Source: Rheinheimera sp. (GTDB taxonomy: Bacteria > Pseudomonadota > Gammaproteobacteria > Enterobacterales > Alteromonadaceae). From it: 40,906 bases of DNA. Below the pieces are notes generated by a model. That model was not told the origin of the DNA. It did not search any database and saw only the letters and a list, made by a program, of their open reading frames with translations. The position numbers and the translations under genes are program-made. The stretch lies in the NCBI GenBank assembly GCA_003482455.1, contig DMYW01000006.1, positions 1 through 40,906 on the forward strand, given 5' to 3'. This document shows positions 1-8,124 of this stretch, piece by piece (position 1 is the stretch's first letter; each line of letters opens with the position of its first letter).

Positions 1-1259
1 CAAATGGTTATATTCAGTTTTATAACGGTTCACCAGACAGTGCGACCACTACGCTGAAATTAACAAAAGACAGTAAAGATTATACCATCGGTTCAGCGTC
101 GTTTGCGGATGCTACCCCACTGAGCTCAAGCTTAGAACCGGCGACCTATGATTATGAGCTGTATTACACCAACTCAATCGGTGACACAGTCACCAAACAA
201 GACAGCACTGTGACTTTAAATGCTGGCGAAAAAAATCTGTTAATCATGACAGGTGGCTTTACCACGCCAGACTTTATGACAGTAACTTTTAGCCGTGCTG
301 ACGATTTAGATGACCAATTTAAAATCAAACTGGTTGATTTAATCAGTGGTGGCGACAGCTACGATCTGTACTTAGCAGCTTCAGGCAAAACGATGGCTGA
401 CGCACAATTAGTTGGTACAGCTGCGTTTAAAGGTCAGACAGAGTTTAAAACCATGGACCATGGTTCTTACACACTGTACGTGACCAAAGCAGGTAGCCGC
501 ACCCCGTTGTACCAGTCTGATCTGACAGCATTCAACTTAGAAACTGAATACGTGATGGTACTGCGTTCTGCGACAGGCCCAGCGAAAAACAAACTGGCAC
601 TGGATTTAGTGTTAAACACTACCACAGTAGTGCCGCTGGAAGACGTCACAGCCCCAGCACAAGTTCGTGCTTACAACTCAATCAATAGCATTAACCCAGG
701 CAAAATCATTCTGGGCGAAAGCGCGACTCCGTTAATCGACAGCTTAGCTGCTGATACGTTAAGTGCTTACAAAGATGTGACTGCAGGCGACTACCGTGTA
801 TCACTGGCTGATAAAGACGGTAACTTAGTGATGCGTAACGGTTTAGTAACGCTGAACCAAGGCGTGGTGAAATCAGTTGTTTTCTACGAAGACAAAACTG
901 GCACGCCAGCAGCAATCACTGTCAGCGATAGCAAAGCGCCACAAGTGTTCGACTTCGTATTCAATGCTGTGAACACCATTGGTGATTTCGACCAAATCAG
1001 CGTGTACTTCGTCAAACCTGGTTACACCATGGACAACACTTTGTATTACATCAACACGCTGAACTACGCATCGCAATCAAGCATGACGTTGCCAGCTGGC
1101 GAATACACTGTGTACATAGTGCACAAAGACGCGAACAACAACAAATCGTTGTTAGCTCAAACTGAATTGACGACGCTGGTTAACGGTTCAAACTATCTGG
1201 TTGTTGCTGAAAAAGACACAACAACAGCAAGCGGTTACAAAGTATCGTTGCTTAAATAA
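1..1259 (+). CDS. DUF4397-like secreted/cell-surface protein, 5' end outside window
   Basis: The reading frame is open from the left edge (codons in phase with position 3) to the TAA at 1257-1259, giving about 418 residues of C-terminal sequence; the start, and any signal peptide, lie outside. The protein is a string of beta-rich modules, each ending in a segment like PAGEYTVYIV or DHGSYTLYVT, a pattern of DUF4397/Ig-like repeat proteins in Gammaproteobacteria. It is rich in Thr, Ser, Asp and Asn, has almost no Cys, and has no transmembrane segment in the visible part. This suggests an exported or surface location, but no catalytic motif is visible and the function is unknown. The family name comes from the repeated Gly-x-Tyr-x-(V/L)-Tyr pattern and is moderately sure. 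A strong intrinsic terminator follows. Confidence 0.7.
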   Translation, partial: NGYIQFYNGSPDSATTTLKLTKDSKDYTIGSASFADATPLSSSLEPATYDYELYYTNSIGDTVTKQDSTVTLNAGEKNLLIMTGGFTTPDFMTVTFSRADDLDDQFKIKLVDLISGGDSYDLYLAASGKTMADAQLVGTAAFKGQTEFKTMDHGSYTLYVTKAGSRTPLYQSDLTAFNLETEYVMVLRSATGPAKNKLALDLVLNTTTVVPLEDVTAPAQVRAYNSINSINPGKIILGESATPLIDSLAADTLSAYKDVTAGDYRVSLADKDGNLVMRNGLVTLNQGVVKSVVFYEDKTGTPAAITVSDSKAPQVFDFVFNAVNTIGDFDQISVYFVKPGYTMDNTLYYINTLNYASQSSMTLPAGEYTVYIVHKDANNNKSLLAQTELTTLVNGSNYLVVAEKDTTTASGYKVSLLK

Positions 1260-1277
1260 CTGACTAATAGTCAGCAC

Positions 1278-1307
1278 AAAAAGACGCCTGATGGCGTCTT
1301 TTTTTTT
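1278..1307 (+). terminator. Rho-independent terminator after the DUF4397-like gene
   Basis: Stem AAAAAGACGCC / GGCGTCTTTTT with a TGAT loop runs into a long T tract, 18 bases after the stop codon. Confidence 0.9.
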
Positions 1308-1388
1308 GTGGATTTTCCAGAAGTTCGTTGAGTTTACCAGCAAAGCTCAGTAGCCTGAGCGCAATTCAACTAAATGGAGTACTTGACG

Positions 1389-2477
1389 ATGATGACATGG
1401 CTGATGCTCGCCGCAGGTTTAGTTCTGCTGGTGTTTGGAGCAGACTATTTGGTGAAAGGGGCCGCACGATTGGCCGGAGCATTTGGTATCCCAAGTTTGG
1501 TGATTGGTCTGACGGTTGTCGCATTTGGTACTAGTGCGCCAGAATTGGCGGTTAGCGTCAAAGCAGCATGGACAGGCCAAGCCGAGTTGGCCATAGCCAA
1601 TGTTGTGGGTAGCAATATTTTTAACGTGCTGTTCATCTTGGGCCTTGCCGCGCTAATTATGCCGTTGGTGATTTCGAAGCAGTTGATCCGACAAGATGTG
1701 CCATTGATGATCGTCGCTTCTATTGTGGTCGCTTGGATGGCACAAGATGGACAACTAGAACGCGCCGAGGCCGCAGTGCTGTTTGTAGGCTTAATCAGCT
1801 ATACCGTGTTTTTGTTTGTCCAAGGTAAAAAACAAGGTGTCACTGACTCGGGTGACGAAGAAGTCGAAGCGATGCTAAAAGAGTCGCATCCGATGTGGCA
1901 AAACATACTGTTGGTGGTAGGTGGTCTTGCCCTACTCGTCTTAGGTGCTCGTTGGCTTGTTGGTAGTGCCGTTGAACTGGCGACCGCCTGGGGCGTTAGT
2001 GAAGCGGTCATTGGCTTGACCATTGTAGCTGCCGGCACTTCGCTACCTGAAGTGATGACTTCAGTGATTGCAACAATCAAAGGCGAACGTGATATCGCGG
2101 TTGGTAACGTGGTGGGGAGCAATATCTTTAATATTCTGTGCGTCCTGGGCCTGTCCGGCTTGATTTCGCCCACGCCGTTAGCTGCTTCTGCGCAACTTGC
2201 AACATTGGACATCCCTGTGATGTTGGCAGTCGCAGTGTTATGTCTGCCACTGTTTTTCGTCGGCGCAACTTTAACTCGTTTTGAAGGCCTGTTATTTCTA
2301 ATCGGCTACGTCGGCTACACTTGGTTACTTATCGCATTAGCTTTACAACACAACTACTTAGCCCAGTTGCAACAAGCTTTGTTGTATGGCTTTGTGCCAT
2401 TTGTCGCGGTTTATGTACTGATCACTTTGCTGCTCGACTTGAAAAAACGAGTCGCACAACCGCAAGACCTTGCATAA
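1389..2477 (+). CDS. Calcium/sodium antiporter of the CaCA family (YrbG-like)
   Basis: An inner-membrane cation exchanger of the K+-independent YrbG/CaxA type, 362 residues with about ten hydrophobic helices. It shows the two inverted alpha-repeats that define the CaCA superfamily: GTSAPELAVSV followed by NVVGSNIFNVL in the N-half, and GTSLPEVMTSV followed by NVVGSNIFNIL in the C-half. The acidic residues in the two repeats are the expected ion ligands. A hydrophilic acidic loop (GDEEVEAML) separates the halves. ATG 1389 is chosen because GGAG at 1376-1379 sits 9 bases ahead; the in-frame ATG at 1374 overlaps that Shine-Dalgarno sequence and has none of its own. E. coli YrbG is about 325 residues, so this is slightly longer at the C-terminus, with an extra helix. 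It stands alone between two terminators. Ion specificity cannot be read from sequence. Confidence 0.9.
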   Translation: MMTWLMLAAGLVLLVFGADYLVKGAARLAGAFGIPSLVIGLTVVAFGTSAPELAVSVKAAWTGQAELAIANVVGSNIFNVLFILGLAALIMPLVISKQLIRQDVPLMIVASIVVAWMAQDGQLERAEAAVLFVGLISYTVFLFVQGKKQGVTDSGDEEVEAMLKESHPMWQNILLVVGGLALLVLGARWLVGSAVELATAWGVSEAVIGLTIVAAGTSLPEVMTSVIATIKGERDIAVGNVVGSNIFNILCVLGLSGLISPTPLAASAQLATLDIPVMLAVAVLCLPLFFVGATLTRFEGLLFLIGYVGYTWLLIALALQHNYLAQLQQALLYGFVPFVAVYVLITLLLDLKKRVAQPQDLA

Positions 2478-2486
2478 TTAGATAAC

Positions 2487-2509
2487 AAAGGCCCGTAAGG
2501 GCCTTTTTT
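2487..2509 (+). terminator. Rho-independent terminator after the antiporter gene
   Basis: AAAGGCCC-GTAA-GGGCCTTT stem-loop followed by a T run, 10 bases after the stop. Confidence 0.9.
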
Positions 2510-2636
2510 CTGCGCAGTCGATGTTAAGGCAGCTTTTTTTCGACAATCCGATTTCAGTGCTTTTGTCGGCGGCCCTTTTCAGGGTAATATCCATCTGTAT
2601 GGCTAAAAATTAGTATAAATACTCTGGACCTTGGAT

Positions 2637-3299
2637 ATGACAATCACACAAGATGAAATGAAAAAACGCGCCGCTTGGAAAGCGCTGGATTACATCCCCC
2701 GCCACACCATTGTTGGTGTTGGTACTGGCTCGACGGTTAATCATTTCATCGATGCATTAGCGACCATCAAAGATCAAATCCAAGGTGCCGTTTCAAGTTC
2801 AGTGCAAAGCACCGAAAAAATGAAAGCGCTTGGCATTCCTGTGCTGGATTTAAACGACGTTGCAACGTACAGCGTGTACGTCGATGGCGCTGATGAAATC
2901 AACCCACACAAACACATGATCAAAGGCGGTGGTGCTGCGCTGACGCGGGAAAAAATCGTCGCAGCAGTCGCAGAGCAGTTTATCTGTATCGTCGACAGCA
3001 CCAAGCTAGTACCCGTGCTTGGCAAATTCCCGCTGCCAGTAGAAGTGATCCCGATGGCACGTGCTTATGTCGCGCGTGAGCTGACTAAACTCGGTGGCAA
3101 CCCAGTCTGGCGCGAGGCCGTGGTGACTGACAATGGCAACGTGATTTTAGACGTGCACGGCTTATCGATCACAGATCCGGTGGCTCTAGAAACCACCATC
3201 AATCAAATACCAGGCGTTGTCACCAATGGCATATTTGCCTTGCGCGGCGCCAATAAAGTGCTAGTCGGTAGCGCCGATGGCACGCAAGTCCTCGAATAA
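2637..3299 (+). CDS. rpiA: Ribose-5-phosphate isomerase A
   Basis: Interconverts ribose-5-phosphate and ribulose-5-phosphate in the non-oxidative pentose phosphate pathway; cytosolic. The 220-residue protein has the family length (E. coli 219). Visible motifs are the phosphate-binding GTGSTVNHF near residue 28, the DGADEI catalytic loop near 82, and KGGGAALTREKI near 95 with the general-base Glu and the active-site Lys. Start: ATG 2637 gives the family-typical N-terminus (MTITQDEMKK); TGGA at 2625-2628 is 8 bases upstream. The in-frame TTG at 2631 is less likely because its spacing to any purine tract is poor. The next gene is serA, 69 bases on with no terminator between, so the two may be cotranscribed; rpiA and serA are also neighbours in E. 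coli. Confidence 0.97.
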   Translation: MTITQDEMKKRAAWKALDYIPRHTIVGVGTGSTVNHFIDALATIKDQIQGAVSSSVQSTEKMKALGIPVLDLNDVATYSVYVDGADEINPHKHMIKGGGAALTREKIVAAVAEQFICIVDSTKLVPVLGKFPLPVEVIPMARAYVARELTKLGGNPVWREAVVTDNGNVILDVHGLSITDPVALETTINQIPGVVTNGIFALRGANKVLVGSADGTQVLE

Positions 3300-3368
3300 A
3301 AACAATAAAAAATAAAATATTCACCCGGGGTCCGTACTGAATTTTGCAACATTGAAAGAGACCTGAAG

Positions 3369-4595
3369 ATGGAAAAGTACTCACTGCCCAAAGACAAGAT
3401 CAAGATTTTGCTGCTGGAAGGCTTGCACCAAAGCGCTGTGCAAACCTTTAAAAACCAAGGTTACAGCAATATCGAATATCTAAAAACGTCACTGGATGAA
3501 GCCGAGCTGATTGAAAAAATCCGCGACGTGCATTTTATCGGCATCCGTTCACGCACTCAGTTAACTGAGCGTGTGCTGAGCGAAGCACAAAAGCTAGCTG
3601 CAATCGGTTGTTTCTGTATCGGCACCAACCAAGTTGACTTGGATGCGGCACTCGCCCGTGCGATCCCGGTGTTTAATGCACCGTTTTCCAACACTCGTTC
3701 TGTCGCAGAGCTGGTGCTGGGTGAAATCATCATGCTGTTGCGTGGCATTCCACAGCGTAATGCGGCGGCGCATCGCGGCGAATGGCACAAAACAGCGACG
3801 CAATCGTTCGAAGCTCGCGGCAAGACGCTCGGCATTATCGGTTATGGCCATATCGGTACGCAGTTGTCGATCATGGCAGAAAACATCGGCATGCGCGTGC
3901 AGTTCTACGATATCGAAGACAAGTTGGTATTGGGTAACGCCACGCAAGTGGATATGGCAACTCTGCTGAAAACCTCCGACGTGGTGACCTTGCACGTGCC
4001 AGAAACCCCACAAACCATGAACATGATTGGCGAAGCTGAATTGGATCTGATGAAAGCGGGTTCTATTCTGATCAACGCATCGCGCGGCACCGTGGTGGAC
4101 ATCGACGCACTAGCAGCCAATTTAGCCAGCAAAAAACTGGCGGGTGCAGCCATCGACGTGTTCCCAGTCGAACCAACCAGCAATGACGAAGAGTTTATCT
4201 CCCCGCTTCGCGCCTTTGACAATGTGATCTTAACCCCGCATATCGGTGGTTCGACGCAAGAAGCGCAGGAAAACATCGGTTACGAAGTAGCTGGCAAATT
4301 GGTCAAATACTCGGACAACGGCTCCACGCTCTCTGCAGTAAACTTCCCAGAAGTATCGTTGCCAGAGCACAAAGGCCGTTCGCGTTTGTTGCATATCCAC
4401 AAAAACCAGCCGGGTATGCTGACTAAAATCAACGAAGCTTTTGCCCGTCATAACATCAACATTGCCGGCCAATACCTGCAAACTAACGCAGAGATTGGTT
4501 ATGTGGTGATCGATATCGATTCGACCGACAGCGAGCTGGCACTGAATGAACTCAAAGCCATTCCAGGCACGTTAAAAGCGCGTATTCTGCATTAA
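3369..4595 (+). CDS. serA: D-3-phosphoglycerate dehydrogenase
   Basis: First committed step of serine synthesis: NAD-dependent oxidation of 3-phosphoglycerate to 3-phosphohydroxypyruvate. The 408 residues match E. coli SerA (410) almost end to end. The N-terminal substrate domain has IGCFCIGTNQVDLDAA, and the nucleotide-binding domain has GIIGYGHIGTQL. Catalytic residues are in NASRGTVVD (Arg), VFPVEP (Glu) and LTPHIGGST (His). The C-terminal ACT domain (about residues 335-408) holds HIHKNQPGMLTKIN and AGQYLQTNAEIGYVVID. In E. coli this ACT domain binds L-serine for feedback inhibition, and its presence here argues for the same control. ATG 3369 is preceded by a GAGACCTGAAG purine-rich stretch. 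Confidence 0.98.
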   Translation: MEKYSLPKDKIKILLLEGLHQSAVQTFKNQGYSNIEYLKTSLDEAELIEKIRDVHFIGIRSRTQLTERVLSEAQKLAAIGCFCIGTNQVDLDAALARAIPVFNAPFSNTRSVAELVLGEIIMLLRGIPQRNAAAHRGEWHKTATQSFEARGKTLGIIGYGHIGTQLSIMAENIGMRVQFYDIEDKLVLGNATQVDMATLLKTSDVVTLHVPETPQTMNMIGEAELDLMKAGSILINASRGTVVDIDALAANLASKKLAGAAIDVFPVEPTSNDEEFISPLRAFDNVILTPHIGGSTQEAQENIGYEVAGKLVKYSDNGSTLSAVNFPEVSLPEHKGRSRLLHIHKNQPGMLTKINEAFARHNINIAGQYLQTNAEIGYVVIDIDSTDSELALNELKAIPGTLKARILH

Positions 4596-4620
4596 TCCTG
4601 CGGCAAACTCGCCATAACTG

Positions 4621-4650
4621 AAGTCGGCCTTGTTGCCGGCTTTTCTTTTT
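4621..4650 (+). terminator. Rho-independent terminator after serA
   Basis: AGTCGGC / GCCGGCT stem (one G:T pair) with loop CTTGTT, followed by TTTCTTTTT, 26 bases after the serA stop. Confidence 0.75.
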
Positions 4651-4673
4651 CTAAATTAGCACTACGCTGAAAA

Positions 4674-4687
4674 CTGATATAAATCAA
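4674..4687 (+). promoter_or_regulatory. Candidate FNR-type box upstream of the MCP-like/ODP operon
   Basis: CTGATATAAATCAA matches the FNR/EtrA/Anr consensus TTGAT-N4-ATCAA at 9 of 10 defined positions. Its centre is 4680.5. If transcription starts near 4722, the site is at -41.5, the class II activator position, with CATACT at 4710-4715 as a plausible -10. Alternatively the box overlaps a second possible -10 (TATAAA 4678-4683, paired with TTAGCA 4656-4661 at 16 bases), which would suggest repression. Only the match and the geometry are seen; regulation is inferred. Confidence 0.55.
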
Positions 4688-4742
4688 ATCGTCGCCACAA
4701 TTCGAGCGCCATACTGCACCCATCAAGCTACTGAGATTTGTT

Positions 4743-5372
4743 ATGCGCCATTCCCATTTGCAGCACCAACACTCGGCAGAGACTGTGATAGCGGCCAACA
4801 TCGCTGGCCGGCTAAATCAGGCGCAAAAAGACGCCAATCGCTTATCTCTGGCAGCAAAGAACTTGTCAGTCATCGCCCATCGCATTGGTGGTCAAGCCGC
4901 GGGCCTTCGTACCTTGTCTGAGTTCTACGATGAATTCGCCCTACGGTCAATCCGTCTATCAGAACAAATCAATCGACTTTCTGCTGAAATATCCAGGTCT
5001 TCAGTTAAAGCCTGGCGGCAGCATCAACTCGAGTTATGCCTAGAATACGCGTTGAGCCAAACCGACGATGTTAAAGCACATACCGGTTTGGTTAGCCAAT
5101 GCTTACAACGTTCGCTCTTACAATCGGCTACGCTGCGCCAACACAGCCAAACGTTTCGGCGGCAATTACATCAGTCGTTAGCCGACCTTGCAGGTTTTAT
5201 GCAAACCATCAAAGTGATCGCGGTGAATTCACGGATTGAAGCTGCGCAGTTGAGCGCGTACCAAGCGCAACTAAAAGATCTTTCCGCATCAATCGACAAC
5301 AACACCAACGCCATCATGAGCCATTTGGATTTTTGCCAGCGCGAGCTCAGGGAATTGCACGACCATGATTAA
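4743..5372 (+). CDS. Soluble MCP-like helical signalling protein partnered with an ODP protein
   Basis: A 209-residue, almost wholly helical, soluble protein with no signal peptide, transmembrane helix or HAMP domain. Two segments recall the hairpin region of methyl-accepting chemotaxis proteins: residues 40-67 (NLSVIAHRIGGQAAGL, then a D-E-F) and residues 159-168 (IAVNSRIEAA, compare the MCP consensus LALNAAIEAA). The canonical glycine-rich continuation (GRGFAVVA.EVR) is absent after the second segment, so the signalling tip is degenerate. Its stop overlaps the start of the downstream ODP gene by 8 bases, suggesting translational coupling and a joint function. Known: ODP domains act as oxygen/iron sensors coupled to chemotaxis proteins in some bacteria. 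Inferred: this protein relays or scaffolds the ODP state. It could also be a divergent coiled coil that never meets CheA. A GAG at 4732-4734 serves as a weak Shine-Dalgarno sequence. Confidence 0.75.
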   Translation: MRHSHLQHQHSAETVIAANIAGRLNQAQKDANRLSLAAKNLSVIAHRIGGQAAGLRTLSEFYDEFALRSIRLSEQINRLSAEISRSSVKAWRQHQLELCLEYALSQTDDVKAHTGLVSQCLQRSLLQSATLRQHSQTFRRQLHQSLADLAGFMQTIKVIAVNSRIEAAQLSAYQAQLKDLSASIDNNTNAIMSHLDFCQRELRELHDHD

Positions 5373-6102
5373 AATCACCGAACTTTACCGTAACAAACAA
5401 CACAGCTGGTATATGCTAGGCCGCGACGCCAGTAAACCCGACAATATAATCGACACCAATCAGTATTTAGTGCTCAATCAGCAACAAGCGCTGCTGCTCG
5501 ATCCAGGTGGTATTGAACTGTTTGCGCCAATGCTGGAAGCGTTGGTGAAGATAGTACCGCTAGAACAAGTGCAGCAGATGTTTGCCTCGCATCAAGACCC
5601 TGACATTATCTCGTCACTCGGTTTATGGGACCAAGTGCTGCAAAATGCCAAGTTATACAGTCCTTGGCTGTGGGAGGGCTTCATTCGCCATTTTGGCATG
5701 GAACGCACACAATTTGTGCCGATCCCCGATGAAGGCATGGCAATTGACCTCGCCGGCTTATCCCTTCGCGCTGTTCCTGCTCACTACTTGCATTCGTCGG
5801 GCAATTTCCACCTATATGACCCTGTCGCGAAAATTCTATTCAGTGGCGACATTGGCGCCGCACTAGAGCCGGTCGATGCGCCGGTGTTTGTCGATGATTT
5901 CCAAAGTCATATCAAGCACATGCAGTATTTTCACCAACGCTGGATGCCATCCGAACATGCCAAACATGTCTGGTTGCGTCATGTTCGCCAACTGGATATT
6001 GAGATGATGTGTCCACAACACGGCCGGATCTTTAGAGGCCAAGCGGTGCAGCAATTCTTGGATTGGTTTGAGCAATTACCGGTTGGTATTGCTTGTAAAT
6101 AG
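5365..6102 (+). CDS. ODP-family MBL-fold di-iron protein (flavodiiron-like, no flavodoxin domain)
   Basis: A 245-residue metallo-beta-lactamase-fold protein of the oxygen-binding di-iron (ODP) branch related to flavodiiron proteins. A full ligand set is visible: H76, D78 and D80 in SHQDPDI, H140 in VPAHYLHSSGN, D162 in FSGDIG, and H219 in CPQHG. Flavodiiron enzymes use HxExD here; the HxDxD variant marks the stand-alone ODP group. The C-terminal flavodoxin domain needed for electron delivery in NO/O2 reductases is missing, so a sensor role is more likely than an enzyme role. Known precedent: the Treponema denticola ODP protein senses O2/Fe(II) for chemotaxis. ATG 5365 lies inside the end of the MCP-like gene. 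It converges with gltX across a shared terminator. A plain metallo-hydrolase is the alternative. Confidence 0.85.
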   Translation: MIKITELYRNKQHSWYMLGRDASKPDNIIDTNQYLVLNQQQALLLDPGGIELFAPMLEALVKIVPLEQVQQMFASHQDPDIISSLGLWDQVLQNAKLYSPWLWEGFIRHFGMERTQFVPIPDEGMAIDLAGLSLRAVPAHYLHSSGNFHLYDPVAKILFSGDIGAALEPVDAPVFVDDFQSHIKHMQYFHQRWMPSEHAKHVWLRHVRQLDIEMMCPQHGRIFRGQAVQQFLDWFEQLPVGIACK

Positions 6103-6118
6103 TCGAGTGTAGGTCCAA

Positions 6119-6149
6119 AAAGCAAAGCCAGCAGATGCTGGCTTTGTTA
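6119..6149. terminator. Bidirectional terminator between the ODP gene and gltX
   Basis: CAAAGCCAGC-AGAT-GCTGGCTTTG stem of 10 pairs, with A-rich sequence on the left and TT on the right. It serves the rightward ODP operon (17 bases past its stop) and leftward gltX. Confidence 0.8.
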
Positions 6150-6213
6150 ATTGAGAAACTGGTCACATGCGAACATTCAGGGTTTGCAACAAACACCGAA
6201 GAAGCACACAAGC

Positions 6214-7626
6214 TTACGCTGCTTCCCCACGCTGGGCGATGTAAGCCAGCGCCATGTCGATGCGCGCGATACAACGTTCTTTGCTAATCAGCGCTAACGT
6301 GACGTCCAGCGAAGGTGAATTACCGCCACCTGTCACTGCAACACGCAGTGGCATACCGACTTTACCCATGCCAAGACCTAAGCTTTCTGCCGCGGCGTTG
6401 ATCGCTGCATGGATGCTTTCGGCCGTCCACTCTGTCAACTCAGCCAGCTTTTGTTGCACGGCTTTTAATGGTTCAGCAGCTACTGGGCGCAGGTGTTTTT
6501 TCGCGGCTGCGTCATCGAACTCGCTAAAGTCTTCGAAGAAATAGCGACTGACTTCCACCAGCTCTTTTAAGGTCTTGACACGCTCGCCTTGGATCGCAAT
6601 CACGGCTTCAAGCGAAGGACCGTTACTGATATCCAATTTTTGCTCGGCTACATGCCACTCTAAATGTTTGGCGACTTCGCTCGCTGGCAGCGTGCGGATG
6701 TAATGTTGGTTTAACCACAGTAGTTTATCGGTGTTAAACGCCGACGGCGCACGGTTGCAATCCGACAAATCAAAGATTTCAACTAATTCGTCTAAACTGA
6801 AAATCTCTTGATCGCCATGTGACCAGCCCAAACGCACCAAGTAGTTCAACAGGGCTTGTGGCAAGAAACCGTTGTCGCGGTATTGCATCACACCCACAGC
6901 ACCATGGCGTTTGGATAAACGTTTGCCGTCATCGCCTAAAATCATCGGCACGTGGGCATATTTTGGTAAGGTCGCGCCAAGCGCGGCTAGGATGTTCATT
7001 TGACGTGGCGTGTTATTGACATGGTCGTCACCGCGGATCACGTGCGTCACGCCCATTTTCCAGTCATCAACCACCACAGTTAAGTTGTACGTCGGTGTAC
7101 CGTCGCTGCGCGCGATCACCAAGTCATCAAGCTCGGCGTTGGCAACTTCAATCCGGCCTTTGATTAAATCATCAATCACCACCACGCCATCCAGCGGGTT
7201 TTTAAAGCGAATGCAATAAGGCTTGTCGGTTGGGTGGTCGGTACGGTCGCGCCACATGCCATTGTATTTTGGCTTCTCACCTGCCGCCATTTGCGCTTCA
7301 CGCATCGCATCGACTTCTTCGGCGGTACAGAAACACTTGTAGGCTTTGCCTTCAGCCAACAGCTGGGCGACGACTTCTTTATACAGATCAAAACGTTTGG
7401 TTTGGTAATATGGGCCGTCGTCCCAATCCAACCCTAACCAATTCATACCATCTAAAATAGCGTCTACGGATGCTTGCGTCGAACGCTCTAAATCCGTGTC
7501 TTCAATACGCAGGATAAAAGTACCGCCGGTTTTTTTGGCGTACAACCAGCTGTATAACGCGGTACGAGCACCGCCGACATGCAAATAGCCAGTTGGGCTA
7601 GGCGCGAAACGAGTGACAGTCGACAT
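6214..7626 (-). CDS. gltX: Glutamyl-tRNA synthetase
   Basis: Class I aminoacyl-tRNA synthetase that charges tRNA-Glu with glutamate. The 470 residues fit the family (E. coli 471). It has the class I HIGH-like signature APSPTGYLHVGGARTA near residues 8-23 and the KMSKS equivalent KRLSKRHGA near 240. The Rossmann domain and C-terminal anticodon-binding region are intact. The longer open frame upstream to 7758 is rejected: it would run through the tRNA promoter region, and the conserved N-terminus begins exactly at MSTVTRFAPSPTG (ATG 7624-7626). gltX lies divergent from the tRNA-Val array, as in E. coli (gltX, valUXY). Confidence 0.98.
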   Translation of the reverse strand: MSTVTRFAPSPTGYLHVGGARTALYSWLYAKKTGGTFILRIEDTDLERSTQASVDAILDGMNWLGLDWDDGPYYQTKRFDLYKEVVAQLLAEGKAYKCFCTAEEVDAMREAQMAAGEKPKYNGMWRDRTDHPTDKPYCIRFKNPLDGVVVIDDLIKGRIEVANAELDDLVIARSDGTPTYNLTVVVDDWKMGVTHVIRGDDHVNNTPRQMNILAALGATLPKYAHVPMILGDDGKRLSKRHGAVGVMQYRDNGFLPQALLNYLVRLGWSHGDQEIFSLDELVEIFDLSDCNRAPSAFNTDKLLWLNQHYIRTLPASEVAKHLEWHVAEQKLDISNGPSLEAVIAIQGERVKTLKELVEVSRYFFEDFSEFDDAAAKKHLRPVAAEPLKAVQQKLAELTEWTAESIHAAINAAAESLGLGMGKVGMPLRVAVTGGGNSPSLDVTLALISKERCIARIDMALAYIAQRGEAA

Positions 7627-7767
7627 AACACTTCCATCAGATTTGGCGAAAAAGGGCGATATTGTAGCAAGCTCTGCGGTCGCTTGGCAGCCTTTTGTCG
7701 AGCCAAAGCGTGCAGTTTTGGAATCGGCTACTTTTGCAGCATACGGATGTAAAAGCAAAAAATCATG

Positions 7768-7795
7768 TTGACAGCAAAAACTCGCTCCCTATAAT
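7768..7795 (+). promoter_or_regulatory. Promoter of the tRNA-Val operon
   Basis: Perfect -35 TTGACA (7768-7773) and -10 TATAAT (7790-7795), 16 bases apart, 19 bases before the first tRNA. The -10 is followed by GGCCGGCG, the GC-rich discriminator typical of stringently controlled stable-RNA promoters. Confidence 0.93.
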
Positions 7796-7814
7796 GGCCG
7801 GCGTACGTTGATGT

Positions 7815-7890
7815 GGATGGTTAGCTCAGCTGGCAGAGCATCGCCCTTACAAGGCGAGGGTCACTGGTTCGAACCCAGTACCATCCACCA
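7815..7890 (+). tRNA. tRNA-Val (anticodon UAC), copy 1
   Basis: A complete 76-base cloverleaf: acceptor GGATGGT/ACCATCC, D stem GCTC/GAGC, anticodon stem TCGCC/GGCGA with loop CTTACAA (anticodon UAC), T stem ACTGG/CCAGT with loop TTCGAAC, and encoded ACCA end. It is the first of four tandem copies and decodes GUA and probably other GUN codons. Confidence 0.98.
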
Positions 7891-7907
7891 TAAACGTCTG
7901 TGTCTTA

Positions 7908-7983
7908 GGATGGTTAGCTCAGCTGGCAGAGCATCGCCCTTACAAGGCGAGGGTCACTGGTTCGAACCCAGTACCATCCACCA
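7908..7983 (+). tRNA. tRNA-Val (anticodon UAC), copy 2
   Basis: Identical to copy 1 over all 76 bases, including the T loop TTCGAAC and encoded CCA. The spacer from copy 1 is 17 bases, so it is part of the same transcript. Confidence 0.98.
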
Positions 7984-8021
7984 TCGCTCCTGCGATATAC
8001 ACATCAGTTAGTCACGACCTC

Positions 8022-8097
8022 GGATGGTTAGCTCAGCTGGCAGAGCATCGCCCTTACAAGGCGAGGGTCACTGGTTCGATCCCAGTACCATCCACCA
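8022..8097 (+). tRNA. tRNA-Val (anticodon UAC), copy 3
   Basis: Same as copies 1 and 2 except for one base in the T loop, TTCGATC instead of TTCGAAC (position 59). All stems are unchanged and the CCA end is encoded. The spacer from copy 2 is 38 bases. Confidence 0.98.
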
Positions 8098-8124
8098 CTC
8101 TTTTTACGAGAACGCCCTATCTTC

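Noticed and set aside
2614..2619. TATAAA upstream of rpiA as a -10 element
   Set aside because: No acceptable -35 at 16-18 bases; promoter not supported.
3594..4013. Leftward 139-residue frame within serA
   Set aside because: Opposite-strand shadow of the well-conserved serA gene.
7808..8011. Rightward frame coding a repeated MVSSAGRASPLQGEGHW-type peptide
   Set aside because: It is a translation of the tandem tRNA-Val genes, a common false call.
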